From Rhynchonema sp. JSB1_4 (Eukaryota; Nematoda; Chromadorea; Monhysterida; Xyalidae), in assembly GCA_030248065.1 (NCBI GenBank), contig JASAMV010002141.1, positions 18,749 to 82,748 of the forward strand: DNA of 64,000 nt, written 5' to 3'. Below, in pieces: positions 1-12,147 of the stretch. The notes under the pieces are model-generated. The model saw only the letters and a list, made by a program, of their open reading frames with translations. It searched no databases and was not told the DNA's origin. A program made the position numbers and the translations under genes. Each line of letters opens with the position of its first letter. The stretch's first letter is position 1.

Positions 1-1470
1 AACCGACCGTAGCTCCGATTTCCAGACTCCATTTCAACGTCGTTTCGACACCCAAGCCAAACAGACACGCACAAGCCTTCACTTCTTGTCCAATCATGAA
101 CTTCACTGTCACGTTCCAATAAAACTGAAACAGAATTGGCTCAAATTCACAAGGCAAAGTACAGCTAGTCGTATAAGCTAGTTGTTCAGTAATTTGTGGT
201 TACGTCATTGTGGTAGAGTTGGTGCACTGTTAAGCCACTGGGGGCTTATTTGACAAGTTTCCGAATAAGCCCCCTGGGTGCCCGGCTTAATCGAACCTCT
301 CCGATAGACTGTTCTGTGACGCTCTTGTTGCACATGCCTCGATCTTATATTATACCTCCGTATACTCTGTCGTGGTCACAGACTCTGTTTCGGTCACCGA
401 TTTTGTGGTCGAGAACGCCGCCGTTCGTTCGCCGTACGAACACGACAGACCAGTTTGGACGTCAAGCACCTGCAAGTATTTACGTTAATTGGCTGGATTG
501 CCGAAAACTGCCATCGGCGCCATAGGGATTCTTTGAACACAGCAAGACGTTATAACATGGAATTTTTTAACGCTTGCGAGTTGACTTTTTTTGAAAACTA
601 GGCGACATAACTGAACATGATCATAGGCCAAACTTGCACAATAGCCGAAATTTTTGATGAGAGCTGACGCTGTGAGCGCGCGATTTTTTGGACAGCATTT
701 CAACAGGATCACGGCGAAAATCCAGTAACTTGCTATTGCTGGATCTGTTTTCGTTTCCTTTTTGATATTAATGATTAAGGGTAACAACGGTGTTCACTAC
801 CCTCCAGCCCCAGGTGCACATTTGCTTGAATCACCCCAATGTGGGCCCGAACAGCTACTCCTAGTACGAACTTGACTTGACTGATGACAGCCCGTTTGCA
901 GGTCACAGACGTTACAACCAACACGCAGCACTTTGATTGTAGGATTACAATAGCACTCAACAAGAAGGGAACACCGGCACACAAATAGCGCGTCAGCGCG
1001 GAATAATTTTGGTCACCACAATGAAATGCGTCAAAAATGTGACAATAAAGCATTTTGAAGTAACTTTAGTTTCCAGACAAGATTCTCCTTTCCGGCAGCA
1101 TGAAAAATTTGAATCCTTTTTTACCCTACTGGGGCCGTCCCTGTTGTACACGTCTGATGTTCACCAAGCTTGGTACCCGGACATCTGCATTGCCCCCAGC
1201 AATAGTAAAGGCAAACTACGCCAACACGATCCCGATTTAGGAGGAGGTGCGCTTGCATAACGAACAGCAAGAGAAAATCCTCATGCACCATGTTAAAAAC
1301 GCACATTGGTTCCTTGGTACTTGGCTTCGACGTTGTCCATCAATGTTATTCCATCGATACGGCACATACGATCTAAAGTGAGAAATATTATTCGGCTGAT
1401 GATAAATACAGATGTATGTAGTTAAATAAATAATTAAATTTATGTAATGTATGTATGTAATAAAATGTAA
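1..1470. other. No supported gene
   Basis: I see no convincing exon here. Short Cys-containing ORFs on the minus strand (797-982 and 1121-1306) lack matching splice signals. Positions about 1195-1300 resemble 22970-23080 on the same strand, so at least that part is a dispersed repeat. 1380-1500 is A+T rich with short ATGTA runs. Confidence 0.4.
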
Positions 1471-1535
1471 TTAAATAAATGTAATACAAATTAGTTTACG
1501 TAATATGGATACAACATCACAGTTGAAACGCACAC

Positions 1536-1836
1536 CTTCCATTTGACTGTAATACGTGATCGAACCGTCGAAGCACGGCATTGAGTAGTATTTTCGGAAG
1601 TCCTGGTCTGAAAATTGATCCAAACTTAGAAACCAGACAATGCGAAAAATTATCAGCAGCCAAAAATCAAGTGATTTTGTACACAATGCGATCCTTATGT
1701 ACAATCATTGGTGATGGACGCCGCAACTTGCCTTTACTGCTGATATAGTTCATTTTGCAGTTGGTTGTCCATGGCGGATAATCGTGGAAGTTGATCGATC
1801 CGCAGCCTGGCGTGTTCTCGCATTGTTTCTGACAGT
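1536..1836 (-). CDS. PAN/apple-like secreted protein, two internal exons
   Basis: Two minus-strand exons join in phase. Exon A (1738-1836) follows a CTACAG acceptor and ends at a GTAAAG donor in phase 1. Exon B starts at 1607 after TTTTCAG in phase 1, and its frame stays open to a stop at 1471. A weak GTGTGC donor lies at 1535, so its lower end is uncertain. Exon A has the Cys pattern C-x3-C-x5-C followed by an aromatic-rich stretch and a fourth Cys; exon B adds another Cys. This spacing is typical of PAN/apple domains, which bind carbohydrate or protein in secreted proteins. No signal-peptide exon was found upstream, where a 360-bp inverted-repeat element sits (2035-2397). The call rests on cysteine spacing and splice phase only; another extracellular Cys-rich domain is possible. 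Confidence 0.45.
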
Positions 1837-2034
1837 CTGTAGTCATGAAGGCATAAATTAACGTTCAGAATACGGCTGTTATAATAAATAATCCCTCGAT
1901 TGTGTACCGCTGGTGTTTCAGCCGACTTCGAGCACTTAAATATTAAATCATTGCATTCGGCAACTTACCATATTTTGCAAATGCGGGAGACAAATGCAAT
2001 TGTCGACAGCGCCAAAATGTTCTTTCCAACGACT

Positions 2035-2397
2035 TATAGTCCAACCACGTGCTCATGAGACGACTATTTTTAAAGCTTGCTTGGCCACATTCAAAAATGC
2101 GCCGGTTACACGGGTTTTCGCAAACAAAAGAAAGAGATTGGGCCGAGGGAGATGATGACAAGTTCCAGCTGGCTGACCTCAATTTGTTGCGTGCTTACGC
2201 GAACAGCAACGTTGTTCAGCACACAAATGTTTTGGGAGTCAAAAGGGAATTTACGCACCGAGGTGGAGAGCGTGTTTTTAATAAATACATGCATTTCTCT
2301 TTCTTTCATTTCCGAACTACGTGGAACCGGAACATTATTGGATCCGTTCAAGTCAACTTCAAAATAGGTCGTCTCATGAGTTCGTGGCTGGACTATA
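2035..2397. mobile_element. TATAGTCCAGCC foldback MITE, copy 1
   Basis: A 360-bp element with long imperfect terminal inverted repeats beginning TATAGTCCAACCACGTGC and ending in the complement, GCTGGACTATA. Two further copies lie at 8982-9344 and 10257-10618. The TA at both tips suggests a TA target duplication (Tc1/mariner style), but no transposase is present. Confidence 0.7.
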
Positions 2398-2871
2398 CAC
2401 GGAAACAGTCCGATAAGAACTTAGCGCAGACCTATGGCAGTCAAACTGCTTGATCCGTAAAGCGGAAAACGTGCGCCCTCGTTCCAGACATGAATCATGG
2501 GAATGGTTTGACTACAGAATTACAGTAGCAAAACACGCGAGAAAAACAGAGAGAGAAAGGAATGTCGAAAGGATAAATTTTTCTGCATAACGACACAAAA
2601 GAAGGCGATAGTCTGAAGGTGAAGATGAAGAAAAGAAAAAGAAAAATGTCTCCTGTCTAAAACCGAGCAAACTCATTACTTCATTACATTACGCTTTATC
2701 AATCAGGCAGTATGGGTGCCCTAAAAAGTTGTTGTAGGACTGTACAGCATATGGCACCTGGTTCTTTTAGCGCGCGTGGTGCTTTTGTTGCACATTCTGT
2801 CTCTGGCCAGTTCGCCGTCGGGAATTCGGTTCACCCGTTTAACCAGAATTCTCGCCACCGGTGTTTGTATC
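2398..2871. other. No gene seen
   Basis: Purine-rich run near 2530-2660 (GAGAAAGGAA type); no splice-bounded ORF or known element recognised. Confidence 0.4.
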
Positions 2872-2875
2872 TTAA

Positions 2876-3958
2876 AGGGTGTGTCTAACGTCTCTTAACC
2901 CCATGTTTTATTGGGTGCAATCGAAAGATGACCTCGACAGGCCACCGGGTGCAAAAAACCGCGTCTTTTAGCTCGCTAAATCGCGAAATATTGAGGGTTA
3001 CTTTTCGAATTAAATCAATTTCCGGACACAAAACTCCAGGCGCTTTTGAGTGAGCGCTACTCACGTTTGGCGTTTTTCTGCTGAAACATTGCATGTTTAA
3101 AGGGTGTGTCTAACGTCTCTTAACCCCATGTTTTATGAGGTGCAATCGAAAGATGACCTCGACAGGCCGGCGTGTGCAAAAAACCGCGTCTTGTAGCTCG
3201 CTAAATCGCGAAATCTTGAGGGTTACTTTTCGAATTAAATCAATTTCCGGACACAAAACTCCAGGCGCTTTTGAGTGGGCGCCACTCACGTTTGGCGTTT
3301 TTCTGCTGAAACATTGCATGTTTAAGCGCGGTTCAGCCGCCTATACAATGCACGTGGACGCTCAACACACACCGCTCTGGCTGCTAGCTTGACTGTGGAC
3401 ACAATGAATGTTTCATTTAACACATAGAAGCTGGTTTGTGTGTGTTTCGCTTCGTGGCTTTTTTCCGTCAGCTCAGTCTGAATTTTGTGTCCGGAAATTG
3501 ATTTTATTCGAAAAGTAACCCATAAGATTTCGCGATTTAGCGAGTTAGAAGACGCGGTTTTTTGCACACGGCGGCCTTTCGGGGGCATCTTTCAATTCCG
3601 CCCAAAAAAACATGGGGTTAGGAGACGTTAGACACACCCTTTAAGCGCGGCTCAGCCGCCTATACAATGCACGTAAACGCTCAACACACAACGCTCTGGC
3701 TGCTGGCTTGACTGTGGACACAATGAATGTTTCATTTAACCCACAGAAGCTGGTTTGTGTGTGTTTCGCTTCGTAACTTTTCTTGTCTGCTCAGTCTGAA
3801 TTTTGTGTCCGGAAATTGATTTAATTCGAAAAGTAACCCTCAAGATTTCGCGATTTAGCAAGTTAGAAGTCGCGGTTTTTTGCACACGGCGGCCTTTCGA
3901 AGACATCTTTCAATTCCACCCAACAAAACATGGGGTTAGGAGACGTTAGACACACCCT
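2876..3958. mobile_element. TTAA-flanked foldback element with duplicated arms
   Basis: The outer ends are AGGGTGTGTCTAACG and its complement, each bordered by TTAA (2872-2875 and 3959-3962). Inside, the left arm is present twice in tandem (2876-3100 and 3101-3325). The right arm is also present twice, inverted (about 3405-3645 and 3735-3958), each preceded by a short GCGCGG[C/T]TCAGCCGCC hairpin. A TTAA target is the hallmark of piggyBac-type transposition. No transposase ORF is present, so this is a non-autonomous element, probably a nested pair of copies. Confidence 0.65.
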
Positions 3959-3962
3959 TTAA

Positions 3963-4556
3963 CTCGGAAAAGTACAAGATTGACATATACCCTAACTCGG
4001 CTCGAACTTCGTGATGCATAATACAAAAAAAGCATACCGCACCTGAAATGTTGAGGCTTGCCACCTCTTTCAGCTTGTAATCCTTTATGCATCCTGTCTC
4101 CTTGGATGACCACTTCTTTGGAATACCGGGCGCTGCAAAATGTGGTGGGTTTTTATCAGGGGTGCTTCCAAGGCTTCTAAAGTTGCTTCAGTGTGTCACT
4201 ATGTTTTGTTACACATAATCCTCTGCAGAGGACATATTGTGCAGACGACGATTACGCAAACGGCACGGATCTTACACGACCCAACGCCACACATCAACCT
4301 TCGTTTTACCGTTGAATGCCAAATAAGTTCCCCAATGGTCATTTTCAGCGATGTTTCAAATGCTTATACATTTAGTGAGGTCTCAAAGTGAAAGATCAGT
4401 GAGGTTGGGAAGATATTTTTCCGAAATCTCAAATTCGACGTGTCTCCCAAATACTAAGCCCCCAGGGAACTACTGTATTTAGCATTTTTCGGTAATCAAA
4501 ATGTGCCAGAGTTCACATACCAACGGTTGCTTCCATCGCTGTGTGACTAAAAAGTA
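3963..4556. other. No gene seen
   Basis: An 83-codon ORF at 4140-4391 has no signal peptide, domain or splice support. Nothing else is recognised. Confidence 0.35.
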
Positions 4557-4564
4557 CTCACCAC

Positions 4565-5598
4565 CAGGGTTGGGTTAAAAAAAAGTTCGCCACTTTTTCG
4601 GTTTTTAAAAATTAGAAAAGTAAGTTCACTTTTTTTATTATTTCACAACTTTTTTTATTATTTTTCCCCTTTTTGTGGTGAAAATGCATGTTTTTATGCA
4701 TGTTTCTGCTTGTTTTTCTCAAAAAATCGCCTGCGGCGCTTGTATTTCGCATCTGTACAATGTCATTACAACGTTAGACAGTCCGTGGCTCTACTAAACA
4801 ACCTGAGCAACCGTCATTATGTGCGCATTCAGTTATTCTAGGAAGTCAAATCTGCTTGAAGTCCAAAATTATCGTTCCAACACCGCGGGTTTCATGTAAC
4901 TTTGCTTAGGGCTCCACCAGATAGACCCGAAACCCGAATCCCGAAACATAAATTTTTTCTATGTCCATGTTTCAGGTTTCGGGATTTGAAAAAAAACCCG
5001 AAACCCGAAACACAAAGCATAATAATCAAAAATGTTTCGGTCTTGCCACTTGAAGCTGACGTGCACAATTTATATAGTCAGTCGAAACATTTGCGATTAT
5101 CATGCTTCGTGTTTCGGGTTTCGGGTTTTTTTTCAAAACCCGAAACCCGAAACATGAAACCCGAAACCCGAAACATGGACATAGATCAAATTTATGTTTC
5201 GGGTTTCGGGTCTATCTGGTGGAGCCCTTAAAAATGTGCCAATCATTTACCTTTCCCGTGACATCACTTTCCCTTCACTTTTTATACTACAATCTACAGA
5301 TGTTGGTACATATGGTGGACAGGCTATCCCCAACGCGCATTGTCACGTTATCTGACTCATTGTAAAAAATATAACCTCGCTACTGCCCGTTTGTGAACAC
5401 AACTGGTCGGTGTGAACTATTCCTATATTCTCAAGTGCAATCAAATATACTTACAAAAATTTTCGACAATTTTTCACGTTGAGAACCGAAATTTTTGTGG
5501 TCCGGAATAAAAAAAGTAAATCTTAAAAAAAAATTTTAAAAATTCAAAAAAGTTAAAAAAAAAGTTCGATAATAAAAAAATTTTTTAATCCAACCCTG
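4565..5598. mobile_element. hAT-type non-autonomous element
   Basis: The termini are CAGGGTTGG and CCAACCCTG, with A/T-rich arms. A perfect 8-bp target duplication CTCACCAC lies on both sides (4557-4564 and 5599-5606). Eight-bp duplications with CAGGG-type ends are characteristic of hAT transposons. There is no transposase. A PIF/Harbinger MITE is nested at 4909-5227. A truncated relative of the left part lies at 42198-42421. Confidence 0.85.
4909..5227. mobile_element. PIF/Harbinger-type MITE nested in hAT element
   Basis: A 319-bp near-palindrome with ends GGGCTCCACCAGATAGACC and the complement, flanked by TTA on both sides (4906-4908 and 5228-5230). The body is made of repeated CCCGAAA words. 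The TTA duplication and GGG-initial repeats fit PIF/Harbinger. Confidence 0.75.
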
Positions 5599-5606
5599 CT
5601 CACCAC

Positions 5607-7110
5607 TAGACATAACGATTCCAACGCACAGCCCGAGAACGATGAGTGATTGTTGAAATGCAACAACCATAGTTCACTGGAATGCGGCTTGTTTAAATGT
5701 ATCCTGAATAATCTGAATGAGAAAACCATTTGTTCGATGATTGGGCTACGAAACGAATTCCCTATCGTATTTACCGGGAGTTTCCACTTACAGCCCCGGG
5801 CCCTAAGCGGAAATTGGAGGAAAATGGACTCTATAACGAAAACGAAAAAATTCAATAAAAGCCCCGGGCCCTATAAGTGGAAACGTTTCCACTGACAGTC
5901 CGCGCTTTAAGCGCGGAAAATGGAGGAAGGCGGCCTCTATCTGAGCGTGCTTTAACGTTCAGAGGAAGTACTGTATATGTATATATGTATGCATGTATGT
6001 ATCGTCATACTGATTTGAACGATTTTGTAAGTTTACTACTGGTTGAAAAATCGATGTTCTGGACTGGTCCAAGAAACAAAAACACAATTAGAGCCCTCGA
6101 AGCTCTAAGTGGAATCACCGGAACGATATAGAAAGGCACGAAAGAAATACTATACGTCTGAGGTTTTCAGGGCCCTATGCTTGGTTATTGGCTCGGCGGG
6201 GTTTTTACATAAACTTCTGGAACTTTCCTCTTCTGCTTCTTCCTTTATTTTGGATATGTGAAACACGACAATGTCACAGCACTTAGCCGATTGAAAAAAA
6301 GTAGATTTACCAGAAAGTAAGAACAAAACGACTACAGCTAATTCATTAGTTAGATTTAGGGAGATGAAAGTAAATGTTTGGTTTTCTTTGGGTTAATGGA
6401 CAGAAATTTGCGTCCAATTTGGTGGTCCGCTAATATCAAAGCATCCAGACAGAAGGTCACTACCACCGTCACCGTGAATATGGTACAGAAACACCAGATC
6501 ATCAGCAAGACCAACACGTAATGACCAGTAATTTCACGTTTGAACATAAGCGGTACACTAGTGGCTGTGAAGTTGATTGGTGTCCGCTTAATTTGCTCGT
6601 CGTACAGTTGGTCTTGGTCGTATGCGTTCAGTAATTAGTGGTTACGTCGATGACATTTCCCGGTATAGGGTTGCCGCACAAGTTTTCGAAGTTTGTGCGC
6701 CAACTCTATCACAAACTACAACGCAACAAATATTTACTGAACGATCAACATTCGAGTTGAACTCTATTTTGTGAATTTGAGCCATTATATATTGGCGTCA
6801 ATAGGATGGCACGACAGTCTTATCGCCACTGTTTATTGAACTGGTAAACTTGTTGTCTCCCCGGTAGACATACAGTAGGTCGTAAAAACTGCTCTGGGCT
6901 AGTGATTTTTGCTGTTCGCTAGACCGATAACGATTTGAGCTAATCACATGCGCTATTGAATGTGCCTGTTTACATCACGGGTTTGCATCAACACATCAAT
7001 AGGGCGGTGGCATGACTTTGTTTTGTACAACGCCACTAAAATGCTGTTTAATAAACTCGTGCACTTGTTTTCTCACCGGTAAACATACTGGTCGATATCA
7101 AACTTGGTGA
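5607..7110. other. Repeat remnants, no gene
   Basis: 5770-5930 contains two inverted GGGCCC-containing words around GTTTCCACT (CCCGGGCCC at 5800 and 5860). 6840-7110 is related to 8170-8480, and inversely to 10950-11110: shared words include CCGATAACGATT and CGCCACTAAAAT. No exon is supported. Confidence 0.4.
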
Positions 7111-7112
7111 TG

Positions 7113-8150
7113 GGATGTGATCGGATCGGGCTACCTAGTCACATCACGTGATGTGGGCCATGGATGATGTTGCAGAGATAGACACATTATATAAAAACAA
7201 TCTTTATGTCGCGTGCGCGACTGTTGTTTGTGGGCAAGACAGATCCGCTCTGATCACATCACGTGATGTGGGGTACCTGGTCACATCACATCAATGCGAC
7301 TAGGCAGTCCGATCCGATCACATCACGTGATGAGATTACCTGGTCACATCATATCAATGCGACTAGGTAGTCCGATCCGATCACATCACGTGATGTGATT
7401 ACCTGGTCACATCACATCAATGCGACTAGGTATTAGTCGCACAATGACTATATGAGAATCCATCCCCATATTTTTCCTACATCGGCAAGGAGGGTTTCTG
7501 GCGATTTTTTCAAATTGAATCAGGTTTTGACAAGGAGTTAATTTCTCTTTCTTTTGCCGCTTTATTTATCGGGAGTGATCAACGTGTGTGTGCTGTAATC
7601 GATTTCACACATAAAGCATGTAACACGTAGCTACAGTAACCCGAGCCCGAACCATTTCGGTTGCGTAGAATTCAGGGTGAAACTTCTGCACACGTGTGTT
7701 TCTCATTCTTCTCACTGATAAGCATGCAAAGTTCTTGTCAAAACCTGGTCCAATTTGAAAAAATGCCAAATATCCGCCCTTTCAATGCAGGAAAATTAGG
7801 GGGATGGATTCTCATATAGTCATTGTGCGACCAATACAGCACCGGGTGCAATTTTAGGCTGAAAGTTGAAGTCGCGTGCACGCGTGTGCACGCGCGTGCG
7901 AGACAGTGCAAAGTATAGGCAAAAGTCGAAGTAACTTCGCGTGCACGCAAAGTTTCGCGCGTGCGCTGGCGTGCGCTGCCTATGTTTTAGCACTAGGAAG
8001 TCGCGTGCACGCGCGTGCACGCGACTTCAACTTTCAGCCTAGAATTGCACCCGGAACTGTAGTTCGATCCGATCACATACGTGACGTGACTACCTAATCA
8101 CATCACATCAATGCGACTAGGTAGACCGATCCGATCACTAAGTTTGATTT
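7113..8150. repeat. Palindromic CACATCACGTGATGTG repeat block
   Basis: The 16-bp palindrome CACATCACGTGATGTG occurs at 7140, 7255 and 7382, with a one-base variant at 7319. Each is tied to the words GTCCGATCCGATCA and CACATCAATGCGACTAGG. The repeat resumes at about 8060-8140 after an insertion. 7870-8035 is a GC-rich stretch of alternating GCGTGCACGCG words with inverted symmetry. Confidence 0.7.
7439..7836. mobile_element. GTCGCACAATGACTATAT inverted-repeat element, copy 1
   Basis: The ends TAGTCGCACAATGACTATAT and ATATAGTCATTGTGCGACC face each other about 400 bp apart, inside the palindromic repeat block. A second copy with the same ends spans 9352-9637. No ORF with a transposase motif lies inside. 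Confidence 0.6.
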
Positions 8151-8981
8151 CCACCATTGTCTCGCCAGACCGATAACGATTCGAGCTAATCATTGGAGCC
8201 GCTGTGTGTGATTGTTTGCACGGGTTTGCATTCAGGTCAATAGGGTCATATGCTTTTGTTTGTCACAACGCCACTAAAATCCTGTTTATTAAACTGGTAA
8301 ACTTGTTCGCTCACCGGTACACTACGGTACGTATATGTCGTAAAAATTGCTCTGGGCTGGTACTTTTTGCTGTTCGGTAAACCGATAACGATACCAGCGG
8401 CACTGATGTGACTGTTTACATTACGGGTTTCCACCGAGATCAACAGGGTCAAATGACTTTGTTTATCATAACGACACTAACTTACAATTTAACAAACGCA
8501 CGCGTTGGCACCGGTATGCGTCCGAACAACATCGCATCAAAGTGGATAACTCCCCTATTTATGTAAGTCATTTTGGAGACAGCCGCACCGCGCGCAGTGA
8601 CATTTGACGAGGGTCACATGCCAGCTCACCGTTGTTATAAAAACACGTCGTAGAATAGCCGGATCTCATAATATCGTTGTGTGTTTCAACTTTGTGACTC
8701 TGTTCTCTTGTGTGAATCTATTCTTAGACTCACTTTTATTGCTTTCATTTAGTTTTGACTGTATCATGCAAACGAAATTTAGAAACCTGGAGTCAGTTTC
8801 TGCTCGGTGTAGGTTCACATTCTGCCCAGGTGTAGAATTTTTAACTGTGGAGTTGACCCAAGACATATAGAAAAAGTAACGCAAACGTCGTTTCATGCGA
8901 AATTCAGGCGCTACACAAAATTTTTTGAAAACTCGAAATTTTTCGTCACGTGACCCCTCACGTGGGGATCATCAACGCATG
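8151..8981. other. Repeat remnants, no gene
   Basis: 8170-8480 repeats sequence seen at 6840-7110. 8600-8900 holds only short ORFs on both strands without domain or splice support. Confidence 0.35.
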
Positions 8982-9344
8982 TATAGTCCAGCCACGTGCT
9001 CATGAGACGACTTTTTTTAAAGCTCGCTTGGCCAGATTCAAAAATGCGCCGGCAACACGGGTTTTCGCAAACAAAAGAAAGAGATTGGGCCGAGGACATG
9101 ATGACAAGTTCCAGCTGGCTGACCTCAATTTGTTGCGTGCTTACGCAAACAGCAGCGTTGTTCAACACGCAAATGTTTTGGGAGTCAAAAGGGATTTTAC
9201 GCACCGAGGTGGAGAGCGTGTTTTTAAAAAAATACATGCGTTTCTCTTTCTTTCATTTCCGAAATACGTGGAACCGGAACATTATTGGATCCGTTCAAGT
9301 CAACTTCAAAATAAGTCGTCTCATGAGTTCGTGGCTGGACTATA
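8982..9344. mobile_element. TATAGTCCAGCC foldback MITE, copy 2
   Basis: Same family as 2035-2397, with over 90% similar arms by eye and the same internal sequence. Its right end is followed within 10 bp by the GTCGCACA element of 9352-9637. Confidence 0.7.
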
Positions 9345-9351
9345 CGAAGGC

Positions 9352-9637
9352 GATTCGGGTATTCTATTGGTCGCACAGTGACTAAATCAGAATTCATCTA
9401 CCCTGATCTTCAGGTTCAACCTTAACCATTATGCTACTTGTATTTTTGACAAAACATTTACAGCTAAAAATAATCTAGCAGATCAACCACGTTGCCGCAG
9501 GTCTGAAACATTCTCTTTACTACATACTTTGTGTGCGCTCACGTGTGTGCGCAACGTCATTGCCCCGTCACTTTCCCTCTTCACGATTCAGGAAAAAAAT
9601 TTGACCAATTCTTATATAGTCATTGTGCGACCAATAG
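9352..9637. mobile_element. GTCGCACAATGAC inverted-repeat element, copy 2
   Basis: The ends TTGGTCGCACAGTGACTA and TATAGTCATTGTGCGACCAA match the termini of the 7439-7836 element; the interior differs. Confidence 0.55.
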
Positions 9638-10256
9638 CAGGATCTGATAAGCTGTCAAATAGCTCACCTTTTGTTTCAATCGCTGGAAATTGACGTATGT
9701 AGAGGTCCGTATCAACTTTGCGACCAGCGTATGGGTTTTTACCCTGCACGAAATGAACATCTTTCATGGTGGTCGAAATTATATGGATTTCCGCAGCAGT
9801 ATGTACAGTATGTAGTTCACCCACGCCGCATTATTTCAGCGCAGGATTGTTTCAAAAAAAGTGGTTAATTAAAAAATTTAAAAAAATTTTTTGGAAGCTC
9901 AGATTTTGCATTTTTTTCAATAAAAAAAGTTGCCCAAAATGGGCTGAAATGTCCAAAAATGGCCTTTTTCGAGCCAAAAAATTGGCACTTTTTTCTGTGG
10001 ATGGGACAATTTTTCCAAAATCGCGCCTGCGGCGCCCTGTATTGTCCCCAAATCCGTACAGGGATGCGCTGGGCTGGTCTTTTATAGTGATGTCGCACCG
10101 ATAATGAACTACTGAGTGCTACTACACATGTATATATGCAGGTCTGGTGCAAAACCGGGCGCGCAAAGTCGATCTGACACGCAAGATTTGGGCTGAAATC
10201 CACATTTTGCTGGTCGTATTTCACATATACGGCATTAGATGCATTAAAATACGTTG
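9638..10256. other. Truncated hAT-like piece, no gene
   Basis: About 9860-10060 is an A/T-rich arm ending in GCGCCTGCGGCGCC, which resembles the subterminal part of the CAGGGTTGG elements. No intact ends or target duplication were found. Confidence 0.4.
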
Positions 10257-10618
10257 TATAGTCCAGCCACGAACTCATGAGACGACTTTTTTTTGAAATT
10301 GGCTTGTGCGGATCCAACAATGTTCCGGTTCCACGTATTTCGGAAATGAAAGAAAGAGAAACGCACGTATTTTTTAAAAACACGCTCTCCACTCGGTGCG
10401 TAAATTCCCTTTTGACTCCCAAAACATTTGTGTGCTGAACATCGCTGCTGTTCGCGTAAGCACGCAACAAATTGAGGTCAGCCAGCTGGAACTTGTCATC
10501 ATCTCCCTCAGCCAATCTCTTTCTTTTGTTTGCGAAAACACGTGTATCTGGAGCATTTTTGAATGCGGCCAAGCAAGCTTTAAAAAAAGTCGTCTCATGA
10601 GCTGGTGGCTGGACTATA
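10257..10618. mobile_element. TATAGTCCAGCC foldback MITE, copy 3 (inverted)
   Basis: Third family member, lying in the opposite orientation to the copies at 2035 and 8982. Both ends are intact (TATAGTCCAGCCAC and complement). Confidence 0.7.
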
Positions 10619-11318
10619 CGGCATGCTACAATACATTAGAGTAACATCATTAGTTAACATCTATACCTCGCTCAGACTGGTCGGAGACCATAGAATCTGC
10701 ACAATACTACCGGGTGTCACCACACAAGTTCGGTCTCAGGCGAAAATTTTTCAATTTTTGAAAAATATGTTGCATCGATTTCATTTATCCTGAAACGTCG
10801 CTTGCAACACTTATTCTAATAAAAAAAATTTGTCAAAAAAATCAAACAAAAATTTTTTTAAAAAAGCTCGCTAATTAAAAAAAAACAATTTTTTCAACCC
10901 TGGTCGTATCTCACCGAAACAACAAGTGCACAAAGTTTCAGTGGCGTTGAAATAAACAAACTGACAGGGTGACAGTCAGCCCACTGATGTCAACGCAAAC
11001 CCGTGGTTTAAACAATCACATTCCGTGGCGCATGTCAATGGCTCGTGCTGTTTTACCTAATCGTTATCGGTCCAGCGAATTGCAAACATTATGAGCCCAG
11101 GGCAATTTTACGACAAGTTGTACGCCGCTGAAAGAATAAGTGCACCTAGTTTAAGAATCGAATTTTTGGTGGGGCCACCGATAAAAAAAAGTCGAGCCCC
11201 CCTGGCATCAATATATAATAATGGCTCAAATTCACAATACACAGTTCAGCTCGAGGTGTAGTTGATTGTATGAGTTTTGGTCGTGCGACAGCGAAATACA
11301 CAGCAGCCAAGCAACAGT
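10619..11318. other. hAT end fragment and repeat remnants
   Basis: About 10800-10911 ends in AACCCTGG preceded by A/T-rich arms, so it is probably one end of a CAGGGTTGG element. 10950-11110 is an inverted relative of 6840-7110. No gene seen. Confidence 0.4.
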
Positions 11319-11326
11319 GCACCGCC

Positions 11327-11963
11327 CAGGGTTGGAAAAAAATTTTTAAACCGGTTTTTTTTGAAAAAAAGTCTCAGGTTCCTTGAAATTTTTACCAAAT
11401 TTGCCTAAAAAACGCGCAAAAACGCGAAAAAATGCAACCTTAATTGACAAGTCCACTTTTGTGACTTGGTTTGCATCACCTATGAAGGGTGTGTGTTTAC
11501 GCCATTTCGATGCGATCGAACAGTCTGGGCTTGTTATGGACCTATGATTGCTGCTCTGTGGTATCAGACACAACAGTTTGTGGCTGAATAAGTAAGATTC
11601 ACTCATAAACCACACAGAATTGAGAATATAAGCTGCAGAAATACTTGTCGGGTCGCTGAATCAGTCGCATATGACCGACCCGATGGGGTATGACATCTAA
11701 GTACCATGTAAATACATGCATACTGTGTCTCATGTATCACGGAAGGTATAATAACATCATTTGGGTCATCTTAGATACCAAATACATGCCCCAAAAGTGA
11801 TTTTGTGAAGAAAATTTTTCGACCCTTGAGAAAAAATGACAAAAAATAACCCCCAAAAAGGCTATTTTTGGACGTTTTAGAACATTTTGTTCCCTGGAAG
11901 AATTTTATAAAAAATTATTTTTTAAAAACCTTTTTTTAAAAAAAAATTTTTTGCCCAACCCTG
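11327..11963. mobile_element. hAT-type element with 8-bp TSD GCACCGCC
   Basis: The ends are CAGGGTTGG and CCAACCCTGG, flanked by GCACCGCC at 11319-11326 and 11964-11971. It belongs to the same subfamily as 39657-40331 and 41414-42040. An inverted copy follows at 12148-12808. Confidence 0.85.
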
Positions 11964-12147
11964 GCACCGCCGGCGCGCGCGTGTAGATAGACATCTATAC
12001 TTAACTGACTGATGACTGATGATAAAAAAAATTGCCCAACCCTGATTTGGCCCACAAAGAGAAGCTAATATTTACTTCACAGAATACTCCTTGAAACATC
12101 AGTCAGTTAAGTATAGATGTCTATCTACACGCGCGCGCCGGCGGTGC

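Noticed and set aside
797..1306. Cys-rich minus-strand ORFs that resemble extracellular modules
   Set aside because: No splice boundaries fit, and part of the region is a dispersed repeat also found at 22.8-23.1 kb.
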